Shown: positions 1-8,544, counted from the first letter of the stretch. The stretch is DNA of 21,609 bases from Caryophanales bacterium (GCA_028726925.1 JAQYPI010000102.1:1-21609), one strand, 5' to 3'. The notes: generated from the letters alone by a model not told the origin. A program made the numbers and translations.

Positions 1-1718
1 ACGATGCCGCGGAACGCTCTTTCTCGAAATCCGGCATCCAGAGCGGCACCGACGGCCAAGGCGACTACCTTGAATTCACCTTCCAGACCCCGGTCAATCG
101 TTTCTACGCGATGTATTCCGTGAGCAGCGGCCTCTATCAGCCGATCCCGGCCGACTTTGTGAATCTTATCGGCATCGAGAATCTCGGTGGCTACAGCAAA
201 GACAAATCCACGACCCCGATCGACAACTTCCTCTGCCTCGGGCCCTACATGCTCGAATCTTGGGAATCCGAGAAGCTCATCACCTTCAAGAGAAACGATG
301 AATGGTGGGAACGCAAAGAGAACCCGAATCTCTACCGCATTGGCGGCATCCACCAGACGATCCTCCCCGGCTATGCCACCGATAAGAACATCGCCTTCAC
401 CGAATTCTTGAATGAGAACCTCGACGCCGCCGGCATCCCGAGCGACTATCTCGAGCAGTATTCCTCCGATCCTCGCGCCAACGTCATCCCTGGCGACTCC
501 GTCTTCAAGCTCAACCTCAACACTTGCGACGAAGAAACCTGGGAATACCTCTTCGGCGAAAACGGCACCCAAGCCAAAACCCCGAAGAAGGACTACTGGA
601 AGGTCAAGCCCTGGATGTCGAACGACAACTTCATCCGCGGCCTCTTCTATTCCATTGACCGCGCGACCTTCGCTGCCAAGTTCGGCTGTACGCCTTCCAT
701 CAACTATTTCTCCAACGACTATATGTCGAACCCGGAAACCGGTGAATCCTACAACAGCACCGCTGCCCACCAGGCCGCTCTCGAGGATTTCTGGGGCGAT
801 ACGGTCGAGACCAATGGTTACAACGCCGCTTTGTCCACCGAAGCGTTCAAAGTCGCCATCGGGGACCTCTTGGATGAGGGCAGCATCAGCGAGACCACGT
901 CTTCCATCGACATCGAAATCTGGTGGATGTATCCCAACATGATTCAGAGCCAAGGCGCCCTCATCGGCGGCTATATCAAGACCGCCTTCGACGCCGCGGC
1001 TGATTCCCTCGGTCTCCCGGTTCGCTTGAATGTCATCCAGAACGCCGTTAACAACGCGATGGACGTTTATGAGGACCACCTCCAGGTCGGCAAATTCGAC
1101 CTCGGCTTCGGCTCCATCAGCGGAAACACGCTTGACCCGCTCAACTTCATGGAAGTCCTCAAGTCCTCCAACTCCTCCGGCTTCACCCTCAACTGGGGCG
1201 CTGACACCTCCGTGATTGCGGAAGACGACACCGCCTTGGTCTACGAAGGCCATCGCTGGTCCTTCGACACCCTCTGGGATGCGGCTGATGCCGGCGTCAT
1301 CCTCGACGAAAGCGGAACCCCGATTGACGCTGTCGAAGTCCAGGTCTCCTCGGTCGTCCCGACCGCCGATACCGTCACCATCGAAGGCACCATCAAGGTT
1401 CAGAGTTTCGATGGCCTCGTCGTCGAACTCTCTGCTATCTTCGGCACCACCGATCCTTCTAAGTATTCCGACTACTTCGAAGCCTATCCGGATGGCTCCT
1501 CCTTCTGCAACCTCGACACCGAGGAAGTGACTTCCGTCACCGACGTTGTCTGGGAAGAGAACGGCCACTTCTCGATCAAGCTCACCGGCGAGCTTGCCGC
1601 GAACGCGATCGCTTATGGCTCTGTCCCCGTCTTCGGCGTCGACTACTACCAGACGATCCAAGGCGTCTTCGGCGGTCTCAAGAGCGCTTTCGCTCGTTGC
1701 GTCTTGCCGGCTGAATAA
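1..1718 (+). CDS. oppA: Oligopeptide ABC transporter substrate-binding protein, 3' part (partial)
   Basis: This is the extracytoplasmic binding protein that delivers peptides to the OppBCDF permease encoded downstream. The frame is open from base 3, so the N-terminus, with any signal peptide and lipobox, lies outside the window; the first visible Met (base 111) is internal. The stretch LGPYMLESWESEKLITFKRN followed by DEWWE is the typical SBP_bac_5 (family 5 solute-binding protein) core signature. Further on, the conserved FIRGLFYSIDRATFA block and the DLGFGSISGNTLDPLNF segment fit the second lobe. After about base 1240 the protein has a beta-rich, Val/Thr/Ser-rich stretch of roughly 110-120 residues before the final segment. 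I do not recognise this from standard OppA proteins and suspect an added domain. Codon use is strongly biased to C-ending codons, consistent with high expression. The family assignment is firm; peptide as the substrate is inferred from the oppBCDF neighbours. Confidence 0.9.
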   Translation, partial: DAAERSFSKSGIQSGTDGQGDYLEFTFQTPVNRFYAMYSVSSGLYQPIPADFVNLIGIENLGGYSKDKSTTPIDNFLCLGPYMLESWESEKLITFKRNDEWWERKENPNLYRIGGIHQTILPGYATDKNIAFTEFLNENLDAAGIPSDYLEQYSSDPRANVIPGDSVFKLNLNTCDEETWEYLFGENGTQAKTPKKDYWKVKPWMSNDNFIRGLFYSIDRATFAAKFGCTPSINYFSNDYMSNPETGESYNSTAAHQAALEDFWGDTVETNGYNAALSTEAFKVAIGDLLDEGSISETTSSIDIEIWWMYPNMIQSQGALIGGYIKTAFDAAADSLGLPVRLNVIQNAVNNAMDVYEDHLQVGKFDLGFGSISGNTLDPLNFMEVLKSSNSSGFTLNWGADTSVIAEDDTALVYEGHRWSFDTLWDAADAGVILDESGTPIDAVEVQVSSVVPTADTVTIEGTIKVQSFDGLVVELSAIFGTTDPSKYSDYFEAYPDGSSFCNLDTEEVTSVTDVVWEENGHFSIKLTGELAANAIAYGSVPVFGVDYYQTIQGVFGGLKSAFARCVLPAE

Positions 1719-1747
1719 TCCTCCGGATCCGTTTACAAACAACGCGA

Positions 1748-1780
1748 AAGCAGCACCGGGATTTTCTCGGTGCTGCTTCT
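1748..1780 (+). terminator. Hairpin after oppA, possible (attenuating) terminator
   Basis: There is a perfect 11-bp stem, AAGCAGCACCG (1748-1758) with CGGTGCTGCTT (1768-1778), and a 9-nt loop. The downstream tail is short and poor in T, so termination may be partial. A strong stem between oppA and the permease genes is commonly how cells make more binding protein than permease; here that role is inferred. Confidence 0.6.
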
Positions 1781-1784
1781 CTAA

Positions 1785-1810
1785 TGAAAGGGAGGCCGAA
1801 TGGCCTTTCA
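1785..1810. repeat. Inverted repeat TGAAAGG/CCTTTCA upstream of oppB
   Basis: TGAAAGG (1785-1791) is repeated inverted as CCTTTCA (1804-1810). The intervening bases contain a competing GGCC/GGCC pairing. No T-run follows, so it does not look like a terminator. It lies between the oppA hairpin and the putative oppB -10 box, so it could be an operator or an mRNA-stabilising stem. Its role is unknown. Confidence 0.4.
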
Positions 1811-1835
1811 CTAGAGCGTGCACGTGCGCGCATCA

Positions 1836-1872
1836 TTCGGTACAATGAATTTACCAACGATAGAAAGGAGGT
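1836..1872 (+). promoter_or_regulatory. Probable internal promoter and strong ribosome-binding site for oppB
   Basis: TACAAT at 1841-1846 is a good -10 box, directly preceded by TTCGG. No convincing -35 is seen at the expected distance (GTGCAC at 1818-1823). The ribosome-binding site AAAGGAGGT at 1864-1872 is close to perfect and fixes the oppB start at 1876. A second promoter here would let the permease genes be expressed independently of oppA. Confidence 0.5.
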
Positions 1873-1875
1873 TGT

Positions 1876-2925
1876 ATGTTTCGTTATTCCGTACAAAGAA
1901 TTTTCTTGGCTCTCTGCACGACTGCGATCATTTTGACCTTGACGTTCTTCCTCGTCAAAATCCAGCCCTTCCCAAAAATGGTTGGCACGAACGAGGCCCA
2001 ACTTGTTTATTATCTGCACCAAGCGGACCTCGGTTACGTTCGTTATTCCGGCGAGCCACACCCCGAATGGGGAGAACTCCTTTGGGCCGGTGGCGATCGC
2101 AACGGTTACTATTATTTCTACCAGGAATCCCTCTTCCGCCAATTCGGCGCCTGGGTTTCCGGCCTTTTCTCTGGCAACTGGGGCACTTCCATCAAGATTG
2201 AGCCGAACGTCGACGCGATGAAGATCATCGTCGGCACGAGTTGGGATTCCTCTCGTCTTTGGACCACGGTCCGCATCAACGTTTGGCCCGTCCTCATTTC
2301 CGTCCCCTCTGGCCTTGCCCTTGGGATTTGGGCCGCTTTGAAGAAGAACAAGATGACCGACCATATCATTTCGACCCTCGTCATGGTCTTCATCTCCGTC
2401 CCCTCCTTCATCATCATCAACCTCCTCCTTTACGTCTTCTCTTATCGTTTGGGCGTCTTGCCGAGCCAATGGCCGTCCGTTTCCGCGCCCACGCAAACCC
2501 GCGTCCTCGGGTATATCATCCCGACCATGGCCCTTTCTTTCGGGTCCATCTGCGGCTACTGCCGTTTCACCCGCGCGGAGCTAACCGAGGTCATGTCGAG
2601 CGACTTCCTTCTCCTCGCTCGCACGAAAGGCCTCACGAAGAGCCAGTCCATCACGAGGCATGCCTTGAAAAACGCGATGGTTCCCATCCTCCCTTCTATT
2701 CTTTCGGAAATCATCGGCTTGCTTGGCGGCTCGATGATCCTCGAATCCCTTTATGGCATCCCCGGCGTCGGACGTCTTTACATCGACGCGATCAATAACC
2801 GCGACTACAACGTCTTGATGGCCGACATGGCGCTTTACACCGTGATCGGCTTGCTCTCCGGCGTCTTCCTCGATCTTTCTTACGGATTCATCGATCCGCG
2901 CATTCGAATGGGGGCGAAGAAATAA
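1876..2925 (+). CDS. oppB: Oligopeptide ABC transporter permease OppB
   Basis: This is one of the two membrane-spanning subunits that form the peptide channel (BPD_transp_1 family). Residues 8-28 are the first membrane helix. The following extracytoplasmic stretch, about residues 30-125, is longer than usual, and this explains 349 residues against about 306 in typical OppB. The EAA-loop motif that docks on the ATPases is clear as LLLARTKGLTKSQSITRHAL, followed by NAMVPILPS; the C-terminal YGIPGVGRLYIDAI and DPRIRMG segments are also canonical. The start is fixed by AAAGGAGGT a few bases upstream. The stop is 2 bases before oppC. It acts with OppC, OppD and OppF. Confidence 0.93.
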   Translation: MFRYSVQRIFLALCTTAIILTLTFFLVKIQPFPKMVGTNEAQLVYYLHQADLGYVRYSGEPHPEWGELLWAGGDRNGYYYFYQESLFRQFGAWVSGLFSGNWGTSIKIEPNVDAMKIIVGTSWDSSRLWTTVRINVWPVLISVPSGLALGIWAALKKNKMTDHIISTLVMVFISVPSFIIINLLLYVFSYRLGVLPSQWPSVSAPTQTRVLGYIIPTMALSFGSICGYCRFTRAELTEVMSSDFLLLARTKGLTKSQSITRHALKNAMVPILPSILSEIIGLLGGSMILESLYGIPGVGRLYIDAINNRDYNVLMADMALYTVIGLLSGVFLDLSYGFIDPRIRMGAKK

Positions 2926-2927
2926 CC

Positions 2928-5045
2928 ATGGAACCGAACATGAACTTTACCTACCGCGACTCTAAGAACGTGGAACATACCATTTCCTTCGAGGAAAAGG
3001 ACTTCGCTTTAAGCCAATACGACATCAAGCTTTCCGACGAGAAGATGAAATCGAAGCCGACGACGTTCTTCAAGGACGCCCTTCACCGCTTCTCCAAGAA
3101 CAAATCCTCCGTCGCCGGCGCGATCATCCTCGGGACCATCGCCCTCATGGCGGTTTTCGTCCCCATCATCGACACGAACAGCCTCGATACCACCCAACCG
3201 TACATGGCGAAGCAAACCAAACTTCAGCCGAAGCTCTTTGCCGCCGGCACCGGTTTTTGGGATGGCACCACCCAGTACAAGAACATCCCCATCAATTTCA
3301 ACTGGGACGCCTATGACGCGGACGGAACCTATTCCGGCTCCCCCGCCCAAACGGAGAATTCCTCGCTGAACGCCCAGGCGATCCTTGGGGACATCGCCTA
3401 CTCCAAAGTCGGTGAAAAGAAACTCGATGGCGCGCCCACCACGTATGCGCGAGGCGGCTACATCTGCTTCTCGATGCCCGCTGGGCAACAAAGCGACATC
3501 TACCTCCGCACCCCGCTCGCCAATTTCCTCGCCGGGTCTTATGATTATCACTTCGAGGTGACGATGGGCGATGCCACCGATTACGAGAATTTCCCCTATG
3601 GATATCAAGGGGATTATTCCTTCGCGTTCTCGTATGCCCCGATGACTTCGCCGGAGACCTTCCAAACGATCGTCATCGAGCCGGAATCCGCGCAAGGGCC
3701 GGACGGAAATACCGTTTATACCTTCTCCCTTTCGGATTATCCGGACATCGTTTCCGGGCTCTCCATAGCGGACGCCGGAACGGTTTCGGGCTATTTCAGC
3801 ATCGTCTTGAAAGGCGGATCCGGCCGTCAGTCTTCCGCCATCATGAAATCCCTCCAGATCGAGCCACGCGATGGCGCCAACCCCGTGACGGAATCCGAGA
3901 AAGAGAAGATGGCGAAGATCTCTGCTTTAGACGCGAACGGCACCCTCCTTCGCGCCGGGGACAAGGAACAGGAGGCTTACGCTTATCGCTCCAATGGCAA
4001 CCTCGCCGTGTTCCATGCCGATTACGTCACCGGCACCTTCACGTACGACACCTACGAAGCCGCGTTTGGCAACTACCTCAAGACGGACTTCACGATCGAC
4101 AATCTCCGCATCTACGGCGAAAAAGGCTGGATGACGTTCGATTATTCGATCGCGGATTTCCTCGCGAGCTCCCGCAAACAAGAGGAAGTCGATCGCTTCG
4201 TCGCCGGGGTCCATCTCACGGAAGAAGGCGAGGAACACTGCCCGCTCCAAATCACCGAGGAGAACCCTCTGGTCGGCAAATCCGTCGGCGCCGGTTCCCT
4301 CCGCACCGTCAGCTTCTCGGGCATGGTTTCCCGTTATCGCGAATACGGTTACGAGTCGATGCCTATCTTCCTGTTCGGCACCGATGACCTAGGCCGCGAC
4401 ATGTTCAAGTTGGTCTTTAACGGCCTCCGCTTCTCGTTGATTCTCGGCATCGTCACCACGGCTATCAACCTCACAATCGGCTTGATCTGGGGCGCCCTTT
4501 CCGGCTATTTCGGCGGTTGGGTCGATATCGTCATGGAACGTGTCTGCGAAATCCTCGGGGGCATCCCGTTCGTCGTCGTCATGACGTTGATCCTCATCAA
4601 CCGACCCGATGGCTTCCCCATCATGTTGATGGTCGGCATCGCCTTGTGCGCGACGGGGTGGCTCGGGACAGCATCGCTCACGCGAACGCAATTCTACCGA
4701 TTCAAGGACCGCGAATACATCCTCGCGGCCCGCACGCTCGGGGCGAAGGATACGCGGCTCATCTTCCGCCACATCCTCCCGAACGCGATTGGCACTCTCA
4801 TCACCTCTTCGGTTTTGATGATCCCCTCGGTCATCTTCTCCGAAGCGAGCCTTTCCTACCTGAAGCTCGTCAACGGCCTCGAGGGATTTGGTTCCACTCT
4901 TTCCGAGAACCAGATCTTCATGATGAATTATCCGTTCCTCATCTTGTTCCCAAGCGTTGTCATGGCGCTCGTCATGATCTCGTTCAACCTCTTCGGCAAC
5001 GGGCTCCGCGACGCCTTCAACCCCAGTTTGAAAGGAGGAGAATGA
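2928..5045 (+). CDS. oppC: Oligopeptide ABC transporter permease OppC with a very large extracytoplasmic insertion
   Basis: This is the second channel subunit of the Opp importer. At 705 residues it is more than twice the usual length of about 300. Residues 1-58 are a cytoplasmic N-terminus and about 60-82 the first membrane helix. The FGTDDLGRD motif that normally follows shortly after helix 1 appears only at 483-491. Helices resume at about 500, and the EAA loop (EYILAARTLGAKDTRLIFRH) lies near 596-616. Roughly residues 95-475 are therefore an inserted extracytoplasmic region rich in Tyr, Asp, Ser and Gly with alternating beta-strand-like patterns. I do not recognise it as a known domain. 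The ATG at 2928 has only a weak, distant G-rich site; ATG 2940 is an alternative. The oppD ribosome-binding site lies inside its last codons. The core assignment is certain; the function of the insertion is unknown. Confidence 0.93.
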   Translation: MEPNMNFTYRDSKNVEHTISFEEKDFALSQYDIKLSDEKMKSKPTTFFKDALHRFSKNKSSVAGAIILGTIALMAVFVPIIDTNSLDTTQPYMAKQTKLQPKLFAAGTGFWDGTTQYKNIPINFNWDAYDADGTYSGSPAQTENSSLNAQAILGDIAYSKVGEKKLDGAPTTYARGGYICFSMPAGQQSDIYLRTPLANFLAGSYDYHFEVTMGDATDYENFPYGYQGDYSFAFSYAPMTSPETFQTIVIEPESAQGPDGNTVYTFSLSDYPDIVSGLSIADAGTVSGYFSIVLKGGSGRQSSAIMKSLQIEPRDGANPVTESEKEKMAKISALDANGTLLRAGDKEQEAYAYRSNGNLAVFHADYVTGTFTYDTYEAAFGNYLKTDFTIDNLRIYGEKGWMTFDYSIADFLASSRKQEEVDRFVAGVHLTEEGEEHCPLQITEENPLVGKSVGAGSLRTVSFSGMVSRYREYGYESMPIFLFGTDDLGRDMFKLVFNGLRFSLILGIVTTAINLTIGLIWGALSGYFGGWVDIVMERVCEILGGIPFVVVMTLILINRPDGFPIMLMVGIALCATGWLGTASLTRTQFYRFKDREYILAARTLGAKDTRLIFRHILPNAIGTLITSSVLMIPSVIFSEASLSYLKLVNGLEGFGSTLSENQIFMMNYPFLILFPSVVMALVMISFNLFGNGLRDAFNPSLKGGE

Positions 5046-5046
5046 C

Positions 5047-6891
5047 ATGGCTATCCATCTTACCCCGGAAGACCGCGCTCTCATTGAGAAAGACTCCGAC
5101 CTTTCGAACCGGGAGATCGCGCTTCAAGTCAAGAACCTCACCATCTCTTTCCGCACGGACAACGGAAAAGTTCAAGCCGTTCGCGGCGTCTCCTTCGATC
5201 TTTATCGCGGGGAAACCCTTTGCATCGTCGGCGAATCCGGCTCCGGAAAATCCGTCACGTCCAAGGCAATCATGGGTATCTTGTCTCCGAACGCCATCAT
5301 CGAGGGTGGGTCGATTCTTTATAACGGGATCGATTTGACCAAGGCGAGTGAGGCCGAGTTCCAGCGCCTCCGCGGCAAGAAGATCGGCATGATCTTCCAG
5401 GACCCGCTTTCTTCCCTCAACCCCATCGTCCGTATCGGCAAACAAATCACCGAGACGATGATGATCAACAAGGACATGCTCAAGCGGTACTTCGATGATC
5501 TCGTCGCCCCTGCTCTGACCGCTTACATGAATGCCCGCTCCGCTCGCGACAACGCGATCGCGGAAGCGAAAACCAAGGCCTCGATGCCGATGAACGGCTA
5601 CGAGGACAAGCTCGCGTCGTTCCGCGATGCGAAAGCGACCCTTCGCGAGAAGATCACTTTGGCCCGCAAAAACAAGGAGCCCCTCGATGATTTAAAGGCC
5701 GAGGGTGCCCGCGTTGTCGCGGAAGAAAAAGCCTTCGCGGAAGAGAACAAGCGCTATCTCGCCCAGGAGGCCGCCGAAGCCAAGAAGGTCATCGCGCAAG
5801 CCAATCAAGCGTATAAAGAGGCCGCCCCGTCTTTGAAAGCCGCTTTGAAAGAGGCGAGAAAAGAAGCCAAGATCAAAACGAAAGCCCATCACGAGGAATT
5901 GAAAAAAGAACTCGCCAAAGGGCTTGCCGAGGTCGAGGAGAAGAAAAAACTCCTTTCCTTGAGCGAGGAACAAAAGAACCGCCTCAAAGCGTTGAAAAAA
6001 GAGATCCTCGTCCTCAAGATCGTTTATGGAATTCGCATATACGGTCTCTATGTTTTCCCCAAACTCCACATGAAATACAAGATGGAGCTCGCGGAAAAAC
6101 TTAAGCCAATCCACGCCGAGATTGCCGAGATCCGCAAGGACTTCATCGCGGTCGAAAAGGAAGAAGAAGCTGTTCGTCACGTGTATCAATCCCAAGTCAA
6201 GATCACGAAGAAGATGGCGAAGGAGAAAGCCCTCTCCGTCATGGCAGAAGTCGGCATTCCCCAACCGGAAAAGCGCTACCGCCAGTACCCGTTCCAATTC
6301 TCGGGCGGTATGCGTCAGCGCATCGTCATCGCCATCGCGTTGATCTCGGAACCGAACATCCTCATTTGCGACGAGCCGACCACCGCTTTGGACGTCACCA
6401 TCCAAGCCCAAATCCTCGAGCTCATCAATCGCCTCAAGAAGGACCACCATATGTCCGTCATCTTCATCACGCACGACCTTGGCGTCGTCGCCAACATGGC
6501 GGATCGCGTCGCCGTCATGTACGCGGGAAAGATCTGCGAATACGGCACGGACAAGGAAATCTTCTTTGACCCGCGACATCCGTATACTTGGGCCCTTCTC
6601 GCCTCGATTCCCGACATTGATAGCAAGGAAAAACTCGAGGCCATCCCCGGGACCCCGCCGGACATGATTTATCCCCCCAAGGGCGACGCCTTTGCCCTCC
6701 GCAACCGCTATGCCCTCGGAATCGACTTCAAATACGAGCCTCCTTTCTTCGAGATCAGCCCGACCCATTTCGTCGCGAGCTGGCTCGAACATGAGAACGC
6801 TCCCAGCGTTGAGCCACCCAAGATCGTGAGTCAGCGCATCCACCACGCATTGACCGAAGAGGAGGCAAAGATCGCTCATGAAAAGCTCTAA
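5047..6891 (+). CDS. oppD: Oligopeptide ABC transporter ATP-binding protein OppD with coiled-coil insertion
   Basis: This is a cytoplasmic ATPase subunit that powers peptide import. All nucleotide-binding motifs are present: Walker A GESGSGKS (62-69), Q-loop Gln118, signature FSGGMRQR (418-425), Walker B ending Asp442-Glu443, and H-loop His476. The C-terminal OppD/F extension (HPYTWALLASIP, then PPKGDAFALRNRYAL) is the cysteine-free form normal in Gram-positive OppD. The Q-loop to signature distance is 300 residues instead of about 55. The extra part, about residues 138-385, is Lys/Glu/Ala-rich and predicted coiled coil, with one more hydrophobic Ile/Tyr/Val patch near 320-340. The length of 614 compares with about 340-360 normally. 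The start has AAAGGAGGA at 5031-5039. It begins 1 nt after oppC and overlaps oppF by 14 nt. Confidence 0.95.
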   Translation: MAIHLTPEDRALIEKDSDLSNREIALQVKNLTISFRTDNGKVQAVRGVSFDLYRGETLCIVGESGSGKSVTSKAIMGILSPNAIIEGGSILYNGIDLTKASEAEFQRLRGKKIGMIFQDPLSSLNPIVRIGKQITETMMINKDMLKRYFDDLVAPALTAYMNARSARDNAIAEAKTKASMPMNGYEDKLASFRDAKATLREKITLARKNKEPLDDLKAEGARVVAEEKAFAEENKRYLAQEAAEAKKVIAQANQAYKEAAPSLKAALKEARKEAKIKTKAHHEELKKELAKGLAEVEEKKKLLSLSEEQKNRLKALKKEILVLKIVYGIRIYGLYVFPKLHMKYKMELAEKLKPIHAEIAEIRKDFIAVEKEEEAVRHVYQSQVKITKKMAKEKALSVMAEVGIPQPEKRYRQYPFQFSGGMRQRIVIAIALISEPNILICDEPTTALDVTIQAQILELINRLKKDHHMSVIFITHDLGVVANMADRVAVMYAGKICEYGTDKEIFFDPRHPYTWALLASIPDIDSKEKLEAIPGTPPDMIYPPKGDAFALRNRYALGIDFKYEPPFFEISPTHFVASWLEHENAPSVEPPKIVSQRIHHALTEEEAKIAHEKL

Positions 6892-8536
6892 ATCCCCACA
6901 GGACGTTTCTTCGAACGAGATCTCCGAAGCCATCGTCGACGAGTCCCACGCGGAAGGAATCGCTCTCGTCCCGAGCGAAGCCCTCGAGGCCGACAATCTT
7001 GCGACTCCCGCCCAAGAGGAATCGTACGAGAGATCCCAACACCACGAGGACAAAGTCGTCCCCACCCTCGAGGAAACCAAAGCTCGTTACGCGGAAGACG
7101 AGAAAATCCGTCGCGAGCGTAAATCGGTCGCCAAAGCCGCCCTTCAAGCCGCGAAAGCCGCTTTGAGGGAGGATCTTGACGCGCGCCGCGCCTTGGCCGC
7201 GGATCCTTCCAAAGCCAAAGAGCTCGCCGAACTCGACCGGCGCATCGAGGCAAAATCGGAAGACGTCGAAAACGCCGACCTTGCCTATCGCCTCGCCCAC
7301 ATCACTTTCAAACCCGAGCTCGCCGAGAAAAAGACGATTCTCGCCGTCCGCCATTTGCGCATGTTCTTCAAGCTTGGCGCTTGGCCAAATTACGTAAAGC
7401 TCAAGGCCGTTCATGACGTTTCGTTCGACATCCAAGAAGGCGAAACGTTCGGCATCGTCGGCGAATCCGGTTGCGGCAAATCCACGACCGGGCGCTGCAT
7501 CATGCACCTTTACGACATCACGAGCGGCTCCATCTATTACAAGGGATACCGCATCGGCGCCGGTGATCGCTGGAACAAGAAGGAAATCAAATATTCGCGC
7601 ATCCACACCAAGGAAGCCATCGCCAAGTTGCAAGCGGAACTCGCCACCAAGCTCGCGAGCCTTCCCGAAGCGGAACATGCCGCGGCCATCGCGGAAACCG
7701 AACGGCGGATCGCCGCTCTCAAAGAGAGGCAGGAAGTCGTCGTTTCCCGCCAGAAAAACAAAATCAAGGCGATCCATTACGACAACGTCCATGCCCCGCG
7801 CCGCCTTCTCAACGAAATCCAGATGATCTTCCAGGATCCGGTCGATTCCTTGGACCCCCGCATGACGGTCGAGGACATCATCCAGGAAGGCCTTCACATC
7901 CAAGGAAAACGCAATCGCGCGGAAAACCACGCGAAAACGGTTGAGATCCTGAAGAAGGTCGGCCTCGTTCCGGAACACGCGTCCCGCTACCCCCACGAAT
8001 TCTCCGGCGGCCAGCGTCAAAGGATCGGCATCGCTCGCGCCTTGATCATGAATCCGAAACTCCTCATCTGCGACGAACCGATTTCCGCGTTGGACGTTTC
8101 CATCCGCGCGCAAATCATCAACTTGCTGAACGAATTGAAAGAAGAAATGGGCTTGACGATGATCTTCATCGCCCACGATCTCTCGACCGTCAAGTATTTC
8201 TGCAATCGCATCGCCGTCATGTATTTCGGGAATCTCGTCGAACTCACCACGAGCGACGAGCTCTTCCGCCACCCGCTTCATCCCTATACCAAATCCCTCC
8301 TTTCGGCGATTCCCCAACCGAATCCTTTGTCCGAGAAGCGCCGCAAGAGAATCGTTTATCGCCCGGATCTCGCTCACGATTATTCGGAACAGAAACCGAC
8401 GTTGCGCGAGATTCTCCCCGGCCACTTTGTCCTCTGTAACGACAAGGAAGAAGAGGCATACCGCAAGGAAATCGCCGATATCGATTCCGGGAAAATCATC
8501 CTGCGGGAAGGGCAAGAAATCCGGCAAGACGACTAA
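6878..8536 (+). CDS. oppF: Oligopeptide ABC transporter ATP-binding protein OppF with N-terminal extension and insertion
   Basis: This is the partner ATPase of OppD. Walker A is GESGCGKS (195-202), the Q-loop Gln is 319, the signature FSGGQRQR is 375-382, Walker B ends Asp399-Glu400 and the H-loop is His433. The C-terminal HPYTKSLLSAIPQPNP block and the PGHFV...N end are typical OppF. Two additions raise the length to 552 from about 310-320. The first is an N-terminal extension of about 145 residues, first acidic and probably disordered, then Ala/Lys/Glu helical. The second is a helical, charged insertion of about 75 residues between Walker A and the Q-loop (about 230-300). The insertion site differs from that in OppD. 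GGAGG at 6861-6865 is 12 nt from the ATG, so translation may rely partly on coupling with oppD. A strong terminator follows. Confidence 0.95.
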   Translation: MKSSKSPQDVSSNEISEAIVDESHAEGIALVPSEALEADNLATPAQEESYERSQHHEDKVVPTLEETKARYAEDEKIRRERKSVAKAALQAAKAALREDLDARRALAADPSKAKELAELDRRIEAKSEDVENADLAYRLAHITFKPELAEKKTILAVRHLRMFFKLGAWPNYVKLKAVHDVSFDIQEGETFGIVGESGCGKSTTGRCIMHLYDITSGSIYYKGYRIGAGDRWNKKEIKYSRIHTKEAIAKLQAELATKLASLPEAEHAAAIAETERRIAALKERQEVVVSRQKNKIKAIHYDNVHAPRRLLNEIQMIFQDPVDSLDPRMTVEDIIQEGLHIQGKRNRAENHAKTVEILKKVGLVPEHASRYPHEFSGGQRQRIGIARALIMNPKLLICDEPISALDVSIRAQIINLLNELKEEMGLTMIFIAHDLSTVKYFCNRIAVMYFGNLVELTTSDELFRHPLHPYTKSLLSAIPQPNPLSEKRRKRIVYRPDLAHDYSEQKPTLREILPGHFVLCNDKEEEAYRKEIADIDSGKIILREGQEIRQDD

Positions 8537-8544
8537 CATCACCT

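Noticed and set aside
540..580. Walker A-like string GENGTQAKT in OppA, recalling the ecto-ATPase activity reported for Mycoplasma hominis OppA
   Set aside because: It does not match GxxxxGK[ST] and no Walker B is seen; the resemblance is chance.
2923..5045. Mycoplasma-type genetic code (TGA as Trp), considered because the Opp genes look Mollicutes-like
   Set aside because: Tryptophans are TGG throughout, and TGA ends oppC and copA exactly at the expected protein ends.
6655..6790. Loss of the cysteine cluster in the OppD C-terminus
   Set aside because: The PPKGDAFALRNRYAL form without cysteines is normal in Gram-positive OppD/AmiE proteins, so it is not a novelty.
6755..8542. 595-residue open frame on the minus strand antisense to oppF
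   Set aside because: It is a shadow created by the C-ending codon bias of oppF; its composition (Asp/Gly/Phe/Arg-rich) shows no domain, and oppF has every catalytic motif on the other strand.
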